From positions 1-64,000 of the forward strand of contig NZ_CAKVJA010000003.1 of assembly GCF_934754925.1 (NCBI RefSeq): a DNA stretch of 64,000 nucleotides, read 5' to 3'. Below are positions 34,378 to 43,721 of the stretch, one piece after another. Source of the DNA: an uncultured Clostridium sp. (lineage in GTDB: Bacteria; Bacillota; Clostridia; Clostridiales; Clostridiaceae). A model generated the notes under the pieces. That model was given only the letters and a program-made list of their open reading frames with translations, did no database searches and was not told where the DNA came from. Every line of letters starts with the position of its first letter. The stretch's first letter is position 1. The position numbers and the translations under genes are program-made.

Positions 34378-36927
34378 TTACTTTTTAGACTTTATAAGAA
34401 GATATACACTATTTATTAAGAAAATTATTCCTGAGAAGAATATTACTAATAACCATTGTCCTAAATTTAAAGCAACTGTATTAAATATTCCCTTTAAAAA
34501 CGGAATATATAATATACAACATATCATAGTAATTGAAACTAATACTGCTCCTAACAAATATATATTTGATAATACATTTATTTCAAATATAGAATGTCTT
34601 TCTGATCTACATTCAAATACATGTAAAAGTTGAGACATAACCAATGTGCATAATGCAATAGTTCTACAAGTTGCTAAATCCATTCCATAATACCTTCCTA
34701 CCATAAAAGATAATAAGGTACAAATTCCAATTAGACATCCTCTAACAATAATTTTTTCCCAAAGTCCTCTTGCAAATATTCCCTCATTCTTTTCTCTAGG
34801 TGCCTGTCTCATTATATCTTTATCTGCAGGGTCAATTCCTAATGCAATAGCTGGTAATCCATCAGTAGCTAAATTTACAAATAAAATTTGTATTGGTGTA
34901 AGTGGATTTGGTAAATAAAATAATGATGCTAAAAACATCGTTAAAACTTCACCTAAATTACAAGATAATAAGTATCTAATAAACTTTCTTATGTTATCAT
35001 AGATAATTCTTCCTTCTTCAACAGCAGATACTATTGTGGCAAAATTATCATCCATTAAAACCATTGATGCAGCTTCCTTAGTAACATCTGTTCCTGATAT
35101 GCCCATAGCAACACCTATATCAGCTTCTTTTATTGCAGGAGCATCATTAACACCATCACCAGTCATTGCAACTATGTTATTATTCTTTTTAAAAGCTCTC
35201 ACTATTCTTAACTTATGATTTGGAGATACCCTTGCAAATACCCTTAATTTCTCAACTCTCTTTACTAACTCTTCATCAGACATCTTTTCTAATTCATCAC
35301 CTGTAATAGCTTGATCATCTGTAGTACAAATATTAATACTCTTGGCAATTGCTAATGCAGTATTTTTGTGATCACCTGTTATCATTATAGGTTTAATTCC
35401 TGCCATTTTACACTTTAATACAGCATCTTTAACTTCTATTCTAGGAGGATCCATACTTCCTGCAACTCCTAAGAATATTAAATTTTCTTCCACAGAATCA
35501 TTTTTAACTAAATGTTCCTCTTTATAAGCTGCAGCTATACATCTTAAAGCTCTATTTGACATAGATTCAATATAATTATAAATTTGCTTTTTCTTTTGAG
35601 CTGTAAGAGGCTTTATTTTGCCATTTTCTAATACTGCACTACATCTCTCTAATACCCTTTCTGGAGCACCTTTCATATAACAAGTTTCTTTACCATTTAC
35701 CTTCATTATTACAGTCATCATTTTTCTAGTAGAGTCAAATGGTATTTCAAATAACCTATTAGCCTTTGCAATAAAATCTTCTGCTTCTTTTGTTTCTTTA
35801 AAAAATACTTTAACTAAAGCTGTTTCTGTAGGATCTCCCATAACAGCTTTATCAATATTCTTAATATCATAGTTATAATTTGTATCATTACAGTATACAA
35901 ACGCTTCTTTTAGCTTTTCACAATCATATAAATTTTCCTTATCTAATTCATAAATTTTCCCATTTGTTAAAATTTCTTTTACTGTCATTTTATTTTGAGT
36001 CAAAGTTCCTGTTTTATCCGAACAAATTACAGAAGTGCATCCTAAAGTTTCAACTGCTGGCAACTTTCTAATTAATGCATTTCTCTTAAGCATTCTACTT
36101 ACACCTAATGCTAATGCAACAGTAACTATAGCAGCTAAGCCTTCTGGTATCGCAGCAACAGCTAATGATACACCTAAAAGAAACATTTCAGTAATATTAT
36201 TTCCTCTTAATATTCCAAGAACTGTAACAATAATACATACTATAATACAAACTACAACTAATATTTTACCTAAAGAATCTAGTCTTTCCCTTAAAGGTGA
36301 CTTTTCCTCTTCTATGTTATCTAAAAGATTTGCTATTTTCCCCATTTCAGTTTCCATACCAATGGAATCAACTACTAACAATCCTCTACCCTTTAAAACT
36401 ATTGTACCCATGTACCCTTCATTTTTTCCTTTGTTTGTATCTTTAGATATACCTACAGATTCTCCTGTTAATAATGATTCATCTACTACCATATTTGCAG
36501 CATCAATAAAGGTTCCATCTGCTGGAATTCTATCCCCAGCTTCTAATATTACAACATCACCTTTTGTTAATTCTCTTGAATTTATCACTTTAATATTTCC
36601 ATCTCTTATAGCTTTACAAGTTGGTGCTGCCATTTCCTGTAACGCTTCTAGTGATTTCTCTGTTCTAAATTCTTGTACAAAACCTAATATTGCATTTACA
36701 ATTACTATAATAAGTATTGTTATTGCATCTGCCTTATCTCCAATAAATCCTGATATAATAGTTGCACCTATTAATACCCATACTAAGAAATCATTGAATT
36801 GAGATAAGAAAATCAAAACCGGTGACTTTTTCTTTTTATGTTTAAGTTCATTTAGACCATAGGTTTTAATTCTTTTTTCTGCTTCTCTAGTACTTAACCC
36901 CCTACTAAATTCTTTTTCTTGTATCAC
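34378..36927 (-). CDS. P-type calcium-transporting ATPase (PMCA/SERCA-like)
   Basis: An 849-residue P2-type ATPase that should export Ca2+. It has the N-terminal cation ATPase domain (LSTREAEKRIKTYGLNEL), TGES (~155), the phosphorylation site CSDKTGTLT (~304), the nucleotide-binding KGAPERVL block (~424) and TGDGVNDAPA (~590), followed by six C-terminal helices. The helix-4 PEGLAAIVT and the helix-6 NLATDGLPA motifs favour Ca2+. GTG at 36927 follows GAGGAGGAGAAAGA. No yybP-ykoY riboswitch was found in front of it. Confidence 0.93.
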   Translation of the reverse strand: MIQEKEFSRGLSTREAEKRIKTYGLNELKHKKKKSPVLIFLSQFNDFLVWVLIGATIISGFIGDKADAITILIIVIVNAILGFVQEFRTEKSLEALQEMAAPTCKAIRDGNIKVINSRELTKGDVVILEAGDRIPADGTFIDAANMVVDESLLTGESVGISKDTNKGKNEGYMGTIVLKGRGLLVVDSIGMETEMGKIANLLDNIEEEKSPLRERLDSLGKILVVVCIIVCIIVTVLGILRGNNITEMFLLGVSLAVAAIPEGLAAIVTVALALGVSRMLKRNALIRKLPAVETLGCTSVICSDKTGTLTQNKMTVKEILTNGKIYELDKENLYDCEKLKEAFVYCNDTNYNYDIKNIDKAVMGDPTETALVKVFFKETKEAEDFIAKANRLFEIPFDSTRKMMTVIMKVNGKETCYMKGAPERVLERCSAVLENGKIKPLTAQKKKQIYNYIESMSNRALRCIAAAYKEEHLVKNDSVEENLIFLGVAGSMDPPRIEVKDAVLKCKMAGIKPIMITGDHKNTALAIAKSINICTTDDQAITGDELEKMSDEELVKRVEKLRVFARVSPNHKLRIVRAFKKNNNIVAMTGDGVNDAPAIKEADIGVAMGISGTDVTKEAASMVLMDDNFATIVSAVEEGRIIYDNIRKFIRYLLSCNLGEVLTMFLASLFYLPNPLTPIQILFVNLATDGLPAIALGIDPADKDIMRQAPREKNEGIFARGLWEKIIVRGCLIGICTLLSFMVGRYYGMDLATCRTIALCTLVMSQLLHVFECRSERHSIFEINVLSNIYLLGAVLVSITMICCILYIPFLKGIFNTVALNLGQWLLVIFFSGIIFLINSVYLLIKSKK

Positions 36928-37097
36928 TCTTTCTCCTCCTCATCAAGAACTCTTGTATATATATATTAATGTTTATGTAATACTATGATAATTAAGTTAA
37001 ATTTCTATTTATTATACTTTACATTTTTATTTACAAATTTCATTTACAAATATAGAATAGTAGTATGCGAAAATATGTATAAGGCCATTAAGATACT

Positions 37098-37131
37098 ACT
37101 CTTTAAATAGTACTTTACTACCTTAAAGAGT
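37098..37131 (+). promoter_or_regulatory. Stem-loop in the leader of the pyrophosphatase gene
   Basis: ACTCTTTAA (37098-37106) pairs with TTAAAGAGT (37123-37131). No T-run follows, so it is not a standard terminator. Confidence 0.35.
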
Positions 37132-37203
37132 TGAGAAGTTGTCTTTGATAACATATAAATTAATTGCTTTATTTATCTAAATATACTAAGGAGGTCATAT
37201 TGC

Positions 37204-38841
37204 ATGAAAGATATAATTTATGTAACTGGGCATAAAAACCCTGATTCAGACTCAATATGTGCAGCTTATGCATATGCTGAATTCAAAAATAAAATTGGTG
37301 AAACTGAAACTGTTGCTTGCAGACTTGGTGATGTAAATCAAGAAACTCAATTTATACTAGATTATTTTGATGCAGAAGCACCAAAATTCTTAAACACAGT
37401 TAAACTTAAAGTAGAAGACTTACAATTTGATAATATAAATCCAGTTTCTCCTGATATTTCATTAAAAACAGCTTGGACAATTATGAGAGAGAAAAACATA
37501 AAAACTTTACCTGTAGGTGATGAAAATAATCATTTATTAGGAGTATTAGCTGTTGCTAACCTTACTTCTTGCTACATGGATATTTGGGATAACAGAATCT
37601 TATCAAAAAGTAATACAACTTTAGATAACATAATTGATACTTTATCTGCTAAAATCTGTTATGTAAATGAAGATATAAAATTCTTCCCTGGTAAAATTGC
37701 AGTTACAGCTATGCAACCTGACACTATGACTGAGCATATAGAAGAAGGCGACATTGCTATAGTTGGTGATAGAGAAGAGGCTCAAGCTGCATTAATAAAC
37801 CTTAATGTTTCATTAATGATCGTTACTGGTGGATATGCTCCATCTGAAAAAATAATAAACTTAGCTAAAGAACATGGTGTTACTATAATAGTTACTCAAC
37901 ATGATTCATTTACAGCTTCAAGACTTATCGTTCAAAGTATCCCTGTAGGATATGTAATGGTTAAAGAAAATATAGTTTCTTTCAGAACTGATGATTTAGT
38001 TGATGACATAAAAAAAGTTATGTCTGAAACTAGATTTAGAAGCTATCCTGTTTTAGATGAAAACGGAAGAGTTGTTGGTACTGTTTCTAGATACCACTTA
38101 ATTTCTAACCATAAGAAAAAAGTTATCCAAGTTGACCATAATGAAAGAGGTCAATCTGTTGATGGCTTAGAAGATGCTGAAGTATTAGAAATCATCGACC
38201 ACCACAGAGTTGCTGATATTCAAACTAATAATCCAATTTACTTCAGAAATGAACCAGTTGGAAGTACTTCAACAATAGTTGCTAAATGCTTCTTTGAAAG
38301 TGGAATTAGACCTTCAAGAAAAGCTGCAGGACTTCTTTGTGGAGCAATAATCTCTGATACATTATTATTCAGAAGCCCAACTTGCACTCCACAAGATCAA
38401 TATATCTGCAAAAAGCTTGCTGAAATTGCTGGTATAAACATAGAAGAATTTGCAAAAGAAATGTTTAAGGCTGGTACTTCACTAAAAGGTAAAACTGTTG
38501 AACAAATATTCAACACTGACTTCAAACCATTTACTATTGAAGGTACTAAAGTAGGTATTTCTCAAGTTAATACAATGGATATTGAAGGATTTATGCCTTT
38601 AAAGGAAGAGATGTTAAATTACATGGATCAAAAAGCTAAAGAAGCTGGCTTAGAAATGGTTATGTTATTATTAACTGATATACTAAACGAAGGTTCTGAG
38701 ATATTAGTTACAGGTGCTAAACCTGAGATAGTTGAAAAAGCATTTAAGATTACTTTAAAAGATAAAGGTGCATTCCTTCCTGGAGTTCTTTCTAGAAAGA
38801 AACAAGTTGTACCTCCAATAACTAATGCTATAACATCTTAA
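37204..38841 (+). CDS. ppaC: CBS-domain manganese-dependent inorganic pyrophosphatase (family II)
   Basis: A 545-residue family II pyrophosphatase. The DHH catalytic domain is split by a regulatory insert: HKNPDSDSICAAYAYA at residues 9-24, then a CBS domain (~70-120), a DRTGG domain (~130-245), a second CBS domain (~250-310), then the DHH motif proper (IDHHRVADI) and a C-terminal DHHA2 domain ending SRKKQVVPPI. In the well studied C. perfringens enzyme the CBS pair binds AMP/ADP (inhibition) and diadenosine polyphosphates bind too (activation). ATG follows AAGGAGGTCATATTGC. Confidence 0.95.
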   Translation: MKDIIYVTGHKNPDSDSICAAYAYAEFKNKIGETETVACRLGDVNQETQFILDYFDAEAPKFLNTVKLKVEDLQFDNINPVSPDISLKTAWTIMREKNIKTLPVGDENNHLLGVLAVANLTSCYMDIWDNRILSKSNTTLDNIIDTLSAKICYVNEDIKFFPGKIAVTAMQPDTMTEHIEEGDIAIVGDREEAQAALINLNVSLMIVTGGYAPSEKIINLAKEHGVTIIVTQHDSFTASRLIVQSIPVGYVMVKENIVSFRTDDLVDDIKKVMSETRFRSYPVLDENGRVVGTVSRYHLISNHKKKVIQVDHNERGQSVDGLEDAEVLEIIDHHRVADIQTNNPIYFRNEPVGSTSTIVAKCFFESGIRPSRKAAGLLCGAIISDTLLFRSPTCTPQDQYICKKLAEIAGINIEEFAKEMFKAGTSLKGKTVEQIFNTDFKPFTIEGTKVGISQVNTMDIEGFMPLKEEMLNYMDQKAKEAGLEMVMLLLTDILNEGSEILVTGAKPEIVEKAFKITLKDKGAFLPGVLSRKKQVVPPITNAITS

Positions 38842-38844
38842 TAT

Positions 38845-38879
38845 AAAAATGAGTGTATCATTAAGATACACTCATTTTT
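38845..38879. terminator. Bidirectional terminator
   Basis: AAAAATGAGTGTATC and GATACACTCATTTTT around ATTAA, between ppaC and the converging YvrJ gene. Confidence 0.9.
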
Positions 38880-38887
38880 GTTTCTTC

Positions 38888-39055
38888 TTAATTGTCAATT
38901 ACAATACCAAGTTTAGCCGAAATTATTGTATTTAACTTATTTATTGAAAATGTTAATGTCATTATTTGCTTTTCTAAGCGTATTAATAAATATGCACTAA
39001 TAGCTACTGGAAAACCAACATTAGCAATTAAATTAATAAGTTCGCTTATCTCCAT
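38888..39055 (-). CDS. YvrJ family small membrane protein
   Basis: A 55-residue protein from ATG 39055 behind AGGGGGTAAGTTT. The sequence MEISELINLIANVGFPVAIS and YLLIRLEKQI matches the YvrJ pattern (N-terminal amphipathic part, one membrane helix, then a short coiled helix). Function unknown; some members sit near competence or phage genes. A longer frame up to 39109 has no ribosome site. Confidence 0.75.
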   Translation of the reverse strand: MEISELINLIANVGFPVAISAYLLIRLEKQIMTLTFSINKLNTIISAKLGIVIDN

Positions 39056-39145
39056 AAACTTACCCCCTAAAATAATTATTACACTTAATATATATCCAGT
39101 AACTAACACTTTTTTATTTTAATTTTTTATTTTTTTAATTTTACA

Positions 39146-39817
39146 CTAGTACTTTTCTATAATTTTCTTAATATCTTCAATTATACTTCTATGATTTAAT
39201 ACTGCTATATCTAGTTTTAAAATTTTACACCACATTTGAATAATATATCCTAATCCAATTGCTGTTATTATAGTACCAATCCCTACATAACCACCTAATA
39301 ACCAACCACAAATTAGAGCACATACTTCAATAGTTGTTCTTATTACCTTTACTGGCTTTTTAGTAATTCTAGTTAATGCAGTCATCAAGCCATCTCTAGG
39401 CCCACACCCTAATTCACAACTTAAATAGATGCATGTTCCTAGCCCCATAAAAACCATTCCAATTACTAGCATTACTATTCCTATAAATAAATTATCTACA
39501 AGAGAAATAATATTCATCATTGTTATTAAGTCAATAAATATACCTATAAAAATAGTATTTAATATAGTTCCTATTCCAATTTTCACACCTAAAAATACAC
39601 TTGAAATAACAACAATTATACCAACAACTATATTAGCTTGTCCCATTGTTATAGGCATTACTTTTGTTATTCCTTGATGTAATACATCCCATGGTGATAA
39701 TCCTAAATTAGCTTTTATCATAAATACTATTCCTAAAGCAGCTAAGAAAAACCCTCCCATAAGTTTAAATAAAACAAACAAATATGTATTAATTTCTTTT
39801 TTAATATTTATTTCCAT
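39146..39817 (-). CDS. YczE/YyaS/YitT family membrane protein
   Basis: A 223-residue protein with five or six helices. The segments LGIVFMIKANLGLSPWDVLHQG (partial, ~28-49) and ELGCGPRDGLMTALT (~136-150) are the family signature. In Bacillus relatives YczE is tied to regulation of lipopeptide production, but the molecular function is unknown. ATG follows TAGGTGGGCT. Monocistronic. Confidence 0.8.
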   Translation of the reverse strand: MEINIKKEINTYLFVLFKLMGGFFLAALGIVFMIKANLGLSPWDVLHQGITKVMPITMGQANIVVGIIVVISSVFLGVKIGIGTILNTIFIGIFIDLITMMNIISLVDNLFIGIVMLVIGMVFMGLGTCIYLSCELGCGPRDGLMTALTRITKKPVKVIRTTIEVCALICGWLLGGYVGIGTIITAIGLGYIIQMWCKILKLDIAVLNHRSIIEDIKKIIEKY

Positions 39818-39851
39818 AGCCCACCTATTTCCTTTATTTTTAAATTTAATT

Positions 39852-39876
39852 TAGGATAGTGACAATCACTATCCTA
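39852..39876 (-). terminator. Terminator of the HAD/aminotransferase genes
   Basis: TAGGATAGTGA pairs perfectly with TCACTATCCTA around CAA. Confidence 0.7.
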
Positions 39877-39886
39877 TTGTATTTTC

Positions 39887-40684
39887 TTATAATTTTCCCT
39901 CTAAAAGCTCATTATACTTTTTCATAATTTTTCTCAAAATTTCATTATTAACATCAAATTTTATATCATCAACTTGAGATATTGGTAATATAGCAACTGA
40001 AGTTCCTGAAATAAATAATGAATCCAAATCACTTATTTCAGATGCCTTTATTTCTTTTTCTTCTACTTCTATCCCTAATGATTCCGCTATCTTAAATATT
40101 TTATCTCTTGTAATTCCCCTAAGTACTGCTTCACCTTTAGCTGTTATAAGCTTTTTATCCTTTATTCCAAAAAAGTTTGATTTACTTCCTTCTGTAATAA
40201 AACCATTTCTATCTACTAAAAGTGCTTCATGAGCCTTAGCTTCCTTCATTTTTTCTGTAATTTTAGCTCTAAACTCTGTACTAACTATCTTTAAATTAGG
40301 ATTTTCTCTTTCACCATAATAAAGAATAACTTTTACTCCCTTTTCATAGTACTCTTCAGCCGGATAGGAATGCATTATATAATATATTTTTAAATTACCA
40401 TTGCTTGTATTATATGTAACCTTTATATTACCAACAGCATTATCATTCTTTATAATAACTTTAACTATTAAATTTTCTATCTCTTCTTCACTATATGGAA
40501 ATTCTTTATTTATCATCTTAAATGATTTTTTCATTCTAGCTAAATGTTCCTTTAAAAACACCGGCTTTCCATTAACAACTCTTAATACCTCATATATTAT
40601 TTTTTCCTTATAATCTTCATCACTAAAATCACTAATAGGATATATTACTCCATTATTTAAATAAAATTTATTTATTGCTTCCAT
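39887..40684 (-). CDS. Aminotransferase class IV (PLP fold type IV)
   Basis: A 265-residue enzyme from ATG 40684 (AAAGGAAGTG ahead; the longer frame to 40711 lacks a site). Features: KIIYEVLRVVNGKPVFLKEH (~28-47), the lysine region FRAKITEK (~149), LVDRNGFITEGSKSNFF (~165) and AVLRGITRDKI (~192), shared by branched-chain aminotransferases, D-amino acid aminotransferases and aminodeoxychorismate lyase. The short length fits lyase or D-aminotransferase better; no pab genes are near. It follows the HAD gene by 27 bases, probably as an operon. Confidence 0.85.
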   Translation of the reverse strand: MEAINKFYLNNGVIYPISDFSDEDYKEKIIYEVLRVVNGKPVFLKEHLARMKKSFKMINKEFPYSEEEIENLIVKVIIKNDNAVGNIKVTYNTSNGNLKIYYIMHSYPAEEYYEKGVKVILYYGERENPNLKIVSTEFRAKITEKMKEAKAHEALLVDRNGFITEGSKSNFFGIKDKKLITAKGEAVLRGITRDKIFKIAESLGIEVEEKEIKASEISDLDSLFISGTSVAILPISQVDDIKFDVNNEILRKIMKKYNELLEGKL

Positions 40685-40711
40685 TAATATTACACTTCCT
40701 TTGAAGATCAT

Positions 40712-41350
40712 TTATTTCCACTTTAAAACTTCTATTTTATGTTTCTTTTTATAATTAATTAGATATGGATTTCCAACAAGATCTAATAATGGCTTATCTG
40801 ATAAAGAGTCTGAAAACATATAAGAATTTTTAAAATCTACTTTTATATTTTTTTCTTTTAAAACCTCATTTAATCTTCTGACTTTCTCTTCACCCTTGCA
40901 ATTATTACCATCCATTTTTCTTATGAATTTTCCACCTTCAAAAGCAAATTTAGTTCCAATTATTAAATCTACTTCTTTTATCGCATAAAATTCTTTAATA
41001 TAAAATTCTGGTGATGCTGATATAAGTATTACCATATACCCTTCTTTTTTTAATTTCTTTATCATCTCTACTGCATCCTTGTAAAGTATTTTACTTAGTC
41101 TTTCATCATAAAATGCTTTAGTAAGATTAGCTAATTCTACTTCATCTATGTTTTCTATAAATTTTAAGAAGCACTCTTTAACCTTTCTTTCATCATAGAC
41201 TTTAATACCATACATTAGCCCTGAGTATAAAGCCCTTGGTAAGAATTTTATATTTTTTATATCCTTAGATACAATATATTTAAAAAATTCCATTAACGAC
41301 TCTTTTCTTGTTATTGTATAATCTATATCAAATATTGCTAATTTTTCCAC
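40712..41350 (-). CDS. HAD-IB family phosphatase (SerB-like)
   Basis: A 212-residue HAD hydrolase. Motif I is FDIDYTIT (~7-14), motif II is VILISASPEFY (~112-122), motif III includes Lys in GEEKVRRL (~153) and motif IV is SDSLSDKPLLD (~183). HAD-IB enzymes include phosphoserine phosphatase and lipid or histidinol phosphate phosphatases. GTG at 41350 follows GGAGGAAAATAA. Its neighbour is an aminotransferase; a serine-related role is possible but not proven. Confidence 0.85.
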   Translation of the reverse strand: MEKLAIFDIDYTITRKESLMEFFKYIVSKDIKNIKFLPRALYSGLMYGIKVYDERKVKECFLKFIENIDEVELANLTKAFYDERLSKILYKDAVEMIKKLKKEGYMVILISASPEFYIKEFYAIKEVDLIIGTKFAFEGGKFIRKMDGNNCKGEEKVRRLNEVLKEKNIKVDFKNSYMFSDSLSDKPLLDLVGNPYLINYKKKHKIEVLKWK

Positions 41351-41378
41351 TTATTTTCCTCCAAACAAACTTACTAGA

Positions 41379-41404
41379 GGCTGAGCATTTTATATGCTTC
41401 AGCC
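41379..41404 (+). terminator. Hairpin with T-run on the opposite strand to the genes
   Basis: GGCTGAGCAT pairs with ATGCTTCAGCC (one bulge), then CCTTTTTTATTTT on the plus strand. No plus-strand gene reads toward it; on the minus strand it lies between the aminotransferase and the HAD gene. Confidence 0.5.
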
Positions 41405-41410
41405 CCTTTT

Positions 41411-42604
41411 TTATTTTAACTTATTAATAAACTTATTAATTCTTTCTAAGCCTTCTTTAATCAACTCCATTGAAGTTGCATAAGATACTCTTACATAATT
41501 ATCTAATCCAAAAGCTCTTCCTGGAATAACTGCTACCTTTTCATCTTCTAATAATCTTGCAGAAAAATCCATTGAATTAGTAATTTTTTGTCCATTAATT
41601 TCTTTTCCTAAACATCTATCAATGTTTATCATAATATAAAATGCACCTTGTGGTTTAATTATACTTAAATTATTCATCTCTTCTAAAGTCTTAACCATAT
41701 AATTTCTTCTTCTTTCGAATTCAGAAATCATTTCTTTAACCTTATCTTGAGAACCATTTAAAGCTTCAATGGCTGCATATTGAGTTATAGAACAAACATT
41801 AGAGGTCATATGACTTTGAATATTAGTCATAAGTTTTGCAATCTTTTCTGTTGCCCCGCAATATCCTAATCTCCATCCAGTCATAGCATAAGATTTAGAT
41901 AAACCATTAATAACAATAGTTCTTTCATAGGCATCATTTGAAATACTAGCAATACTTATATGCTTTTCTCCATCATATATTAACTTTTCATACATTTCGT
42001 CAGAAATTATTATAAGATCATATTTTTTTGCAAATTCAGCTATTTCTATTAATTCTTCTCTAGTATAAATAGTTCCTGTTGGATTATTAGGCGTATTTAA
42101 TATAATAGCTTTAGTTTTTTCAGTCACTACTTTTTCTAAATTTTCTTTAGTAAACTTATAAGAAGATCTTTCATCACTTTCTACAAATACAGGATTTCCA
42201 TCAGCTAATCTTATAAGTTCTGGGTAACTAACCCAATAAGGATTAGGTACAATTACTTCATCATCTGGATTTAATATTGCTAAAAATGCATTTGCAAGTG
42301 ATTGTTTAGCCCCTGTAGATACTACTATTTGTGATGGATTATATACTAAACCATTATCATCATTAAATTTTTTACATATAGCTTCTCTTAACGGAAGTAT
42401 TCCGTTTACATTTGTATATTTTGTATTTCCATCTTCCATTGCTTTTATTGCAGCATTAATTATATTTTGTGGCGTATTAAAATCTGGTTCTCCAGCTCCA
42501 AAACTAATTACATCAATTCCATTTTCCTTCATCTCTTTAGCTTTTGCTGTTATTGCTAAAGTTGCTGATGCTTCAATTCTTTGTGCTTTTCTTGATAATT
42601 CCAT
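41411..42604 (-). CDS. Class I pyridoxal-phosphate aminotransferase (aspartate aminotransferase type)
   Basis: A 397-residue fold type I aminotransferase of the Ib (AspB/PatA) group. It shows LNTPNNPTGTIYTREEL (~169), the PLP Asp/Tyr region ISDEMYEKL, the Schiff-base lysine in GLSKSYAMTGWRLGY (~235) and the substrate-binding Arg in VRVSYATS near the end. Probable reaction: aspartate + 2-oxoglutarate to oxaloacetate + glutamate; broader specificity is possible. ATG follows GGGGGCAAATCA; it lies 13 bases after a PHP-domain gene. Confidence 0.9.
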   Translation of the reverse strand: MELSRKAQRIEASATLAITAKAKEMKENGIDVISFGAGEPDFNTPQNIINAAIKAMEDGNTKYTNVNGILPLREAICKKFNDDNGLVYNPSQIVVSTGAKQSLANAFLAILNPDDEVIVPNPYWVSYPELIRLADGNPVFVESDERSSYKFTKENLEKVVTEKTKAIILNTPNNPTGTIYTREELIEIAEFAKKYDLIIISDEMYEKLIYDGEKHISIASISNDAYERTIVINGLSKSYAMTGWRLGYCGATEKIAKLMTNIQSHMTSNVCSITQYAAIEALNGSQDKVKEMISEFERRRNYMVKTLEEMNNLSIIKPQGAFYIMINIDRCLGKEINGQKITNSMDFSARLLEDEKVAVIPGRAFGLDNYVRVSYATSMELIKEGLERINKFINKLK

Positions 42605-42617
42605 TGATTTGCCCCCA

Positions 42618-43445
42618 TTATTTCTTATTAAATTTAATAAACTTTTCTAAATAATCTTCATTTAAACCACAACTACCTATAGATAAATTATCATAGCCTA
42701 AAGTTTTACCATGATAATCACTTCCTCCAGTTACACATAATTTATACTTTTTAGATAAATTAAAAAATTTATTTATATCTCCTTGCGAATGGCTTGGATG
42801 ATATACTTCTATACCCTTAAGGCCAAAACATCTTAATTCCTTTAAAATATTTTCTACTTCAATTTTTCTATATATCTGTCCCGGATGAGCTAAAATAGCT
42901 ACCCCACCTGATTTATTAATTACATCTATGCAGTCTCTATAATTTAATCTAAACCCCTTAACATATCCTGGTTTCCCTTGAATTAAAAACTTTCTAAAAG
43001 CACTTTTATAGTTATCAAAGTAACCTTTTCTAACCATTGCATTTGCTACATGACTTCTTCCTACTGTTGCATCTATATCTATTGCTAGATCTTCTAATTC
43101 TAATTTAATATCATATTCTTTTAATTTAAATAATATATTTTCTACTCTTTTTATTCTTTGAGTATTTAATTCATTTACAACTTCTTGAAGTGCTTTATTA
43201 TCAATATCCATAAAGTATCCAAGGATATGTAATTCCATTTCTTTATATTCACTACTAAGCTCAATGCCTGGAATTATATTTATTCCTTCATAGTTGTTTT
43301 TAGTAATATACTGTGCTGCTATAGAATCATGATCTGTTATAGAAATATATTTAATATTATCTTTTATTGCTGAATCAATTATTTCTTCTGGACTTTTTAC
43401 GCCATCAGAATAATTTGAATGAATATGTAAATCCGCATACTTCAT
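42618..43445 (-). CDS. PHP-domain phosphoesterase (TrpH/RNase AM-like)
   Basis: A 275-residue metal-dependent hydrolase. Metal-binding motifs: ADLHIHSNYSDG (~4-15), SITDHDS (~37), a Glu in GIELSSEYK, HVANA..., AILAHPGQIY (~188) and GGSDYHGK (~239). E. coli YciV (RNase AM) trims 5' ends of rRNA and cleaves pAp-like 3',5'-bisphosphates; a similar role is likely but not certain. I use ATG 43445 behind AAAGGTGAATAAG, since the GTG at 43454 lies within that site. Confidence 0.88.
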   Translation of the reverse strand: MKYADLHIHSNYSDGVKSPEEIIDSAIKDNIKYISITDHDSIAAQYITKNNYEGINIIPGIELSSEYKEMELHILGYFMDIDNKALQEVVNELNTQRIKRVENILFKLKEYDIKLELEDLAIDIDATVGRSHVANAMVRKGYFDNYKSAFRKFLIQGKPGYVKGFRLNYRDCIDVINKSGGVAILAHPGQIYRKIEVENILKELRCFGLKGIEVYHPSHSQGDINKFFNLSKKYKLCVTGGSDYHGKTLGYDNLSIGSCGLNEDYLEKFIKFNKK

Positions 43446-43529
43446 CTTATTCACCTTTTCTTTTCAAGTGAAATTTTCATTTATAACTTTTACTTAGTTT
43501 AAGTTACTTATGAAATTGTTATTCCAAGT

Positions 43530-43576
43530 TATAATATAATATTAAAATTTTAAATATTTTTTAATATTATATTATA
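43530..43576. repeat. 18-base perfect A/T inverted repeat
   Basis: Positions 43530-43547 and 43559-43576 are perfectly complementary and consist only of A and T. It lies ~85 bases before the PHP gene and beyond the terminator of the DUF1292 gene. It has no GC clamp and no typical T-run. Confidence 0.45.
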
Positions 43577-43680
43577 CACTAAGCAATATTTCCCATAATA
43601 AAAATATATCATCTTACCTGTAAAATGTAAATTGAAAACACTGAATTAAATTCTCAATAATGCTAAGTAAATTATAGAAA

Positions 43681-43716
43681 AAAGAGATTATACAAATTGC
43701 TCTGTATAATCTCTTT
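43681..43716 (-). terminator. Terminator of the DUF1292 gene
   Basis: AAAGAGATTATACA pairs with TGTATAATCTCTTT; the minus-strand exit is TTTTCTATAATTT. Confidence 0.85.
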
Positions 43717-43721
43717 AACTA

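Noticed and set aside
35036..36802. Plus-strand frames (including one of 255 residues) opposite the Ca2+ ATPase gene
   Set aside because: Antisense shadows of the ATPase; no start signals and no recognisable domains.
36928..37080. A yybP-ykoY manganese riboswitch before the P-type ATPase
   Set aside because: The paired loops with their conserved bases could not be found; the leader is simple AT-rich DNA.
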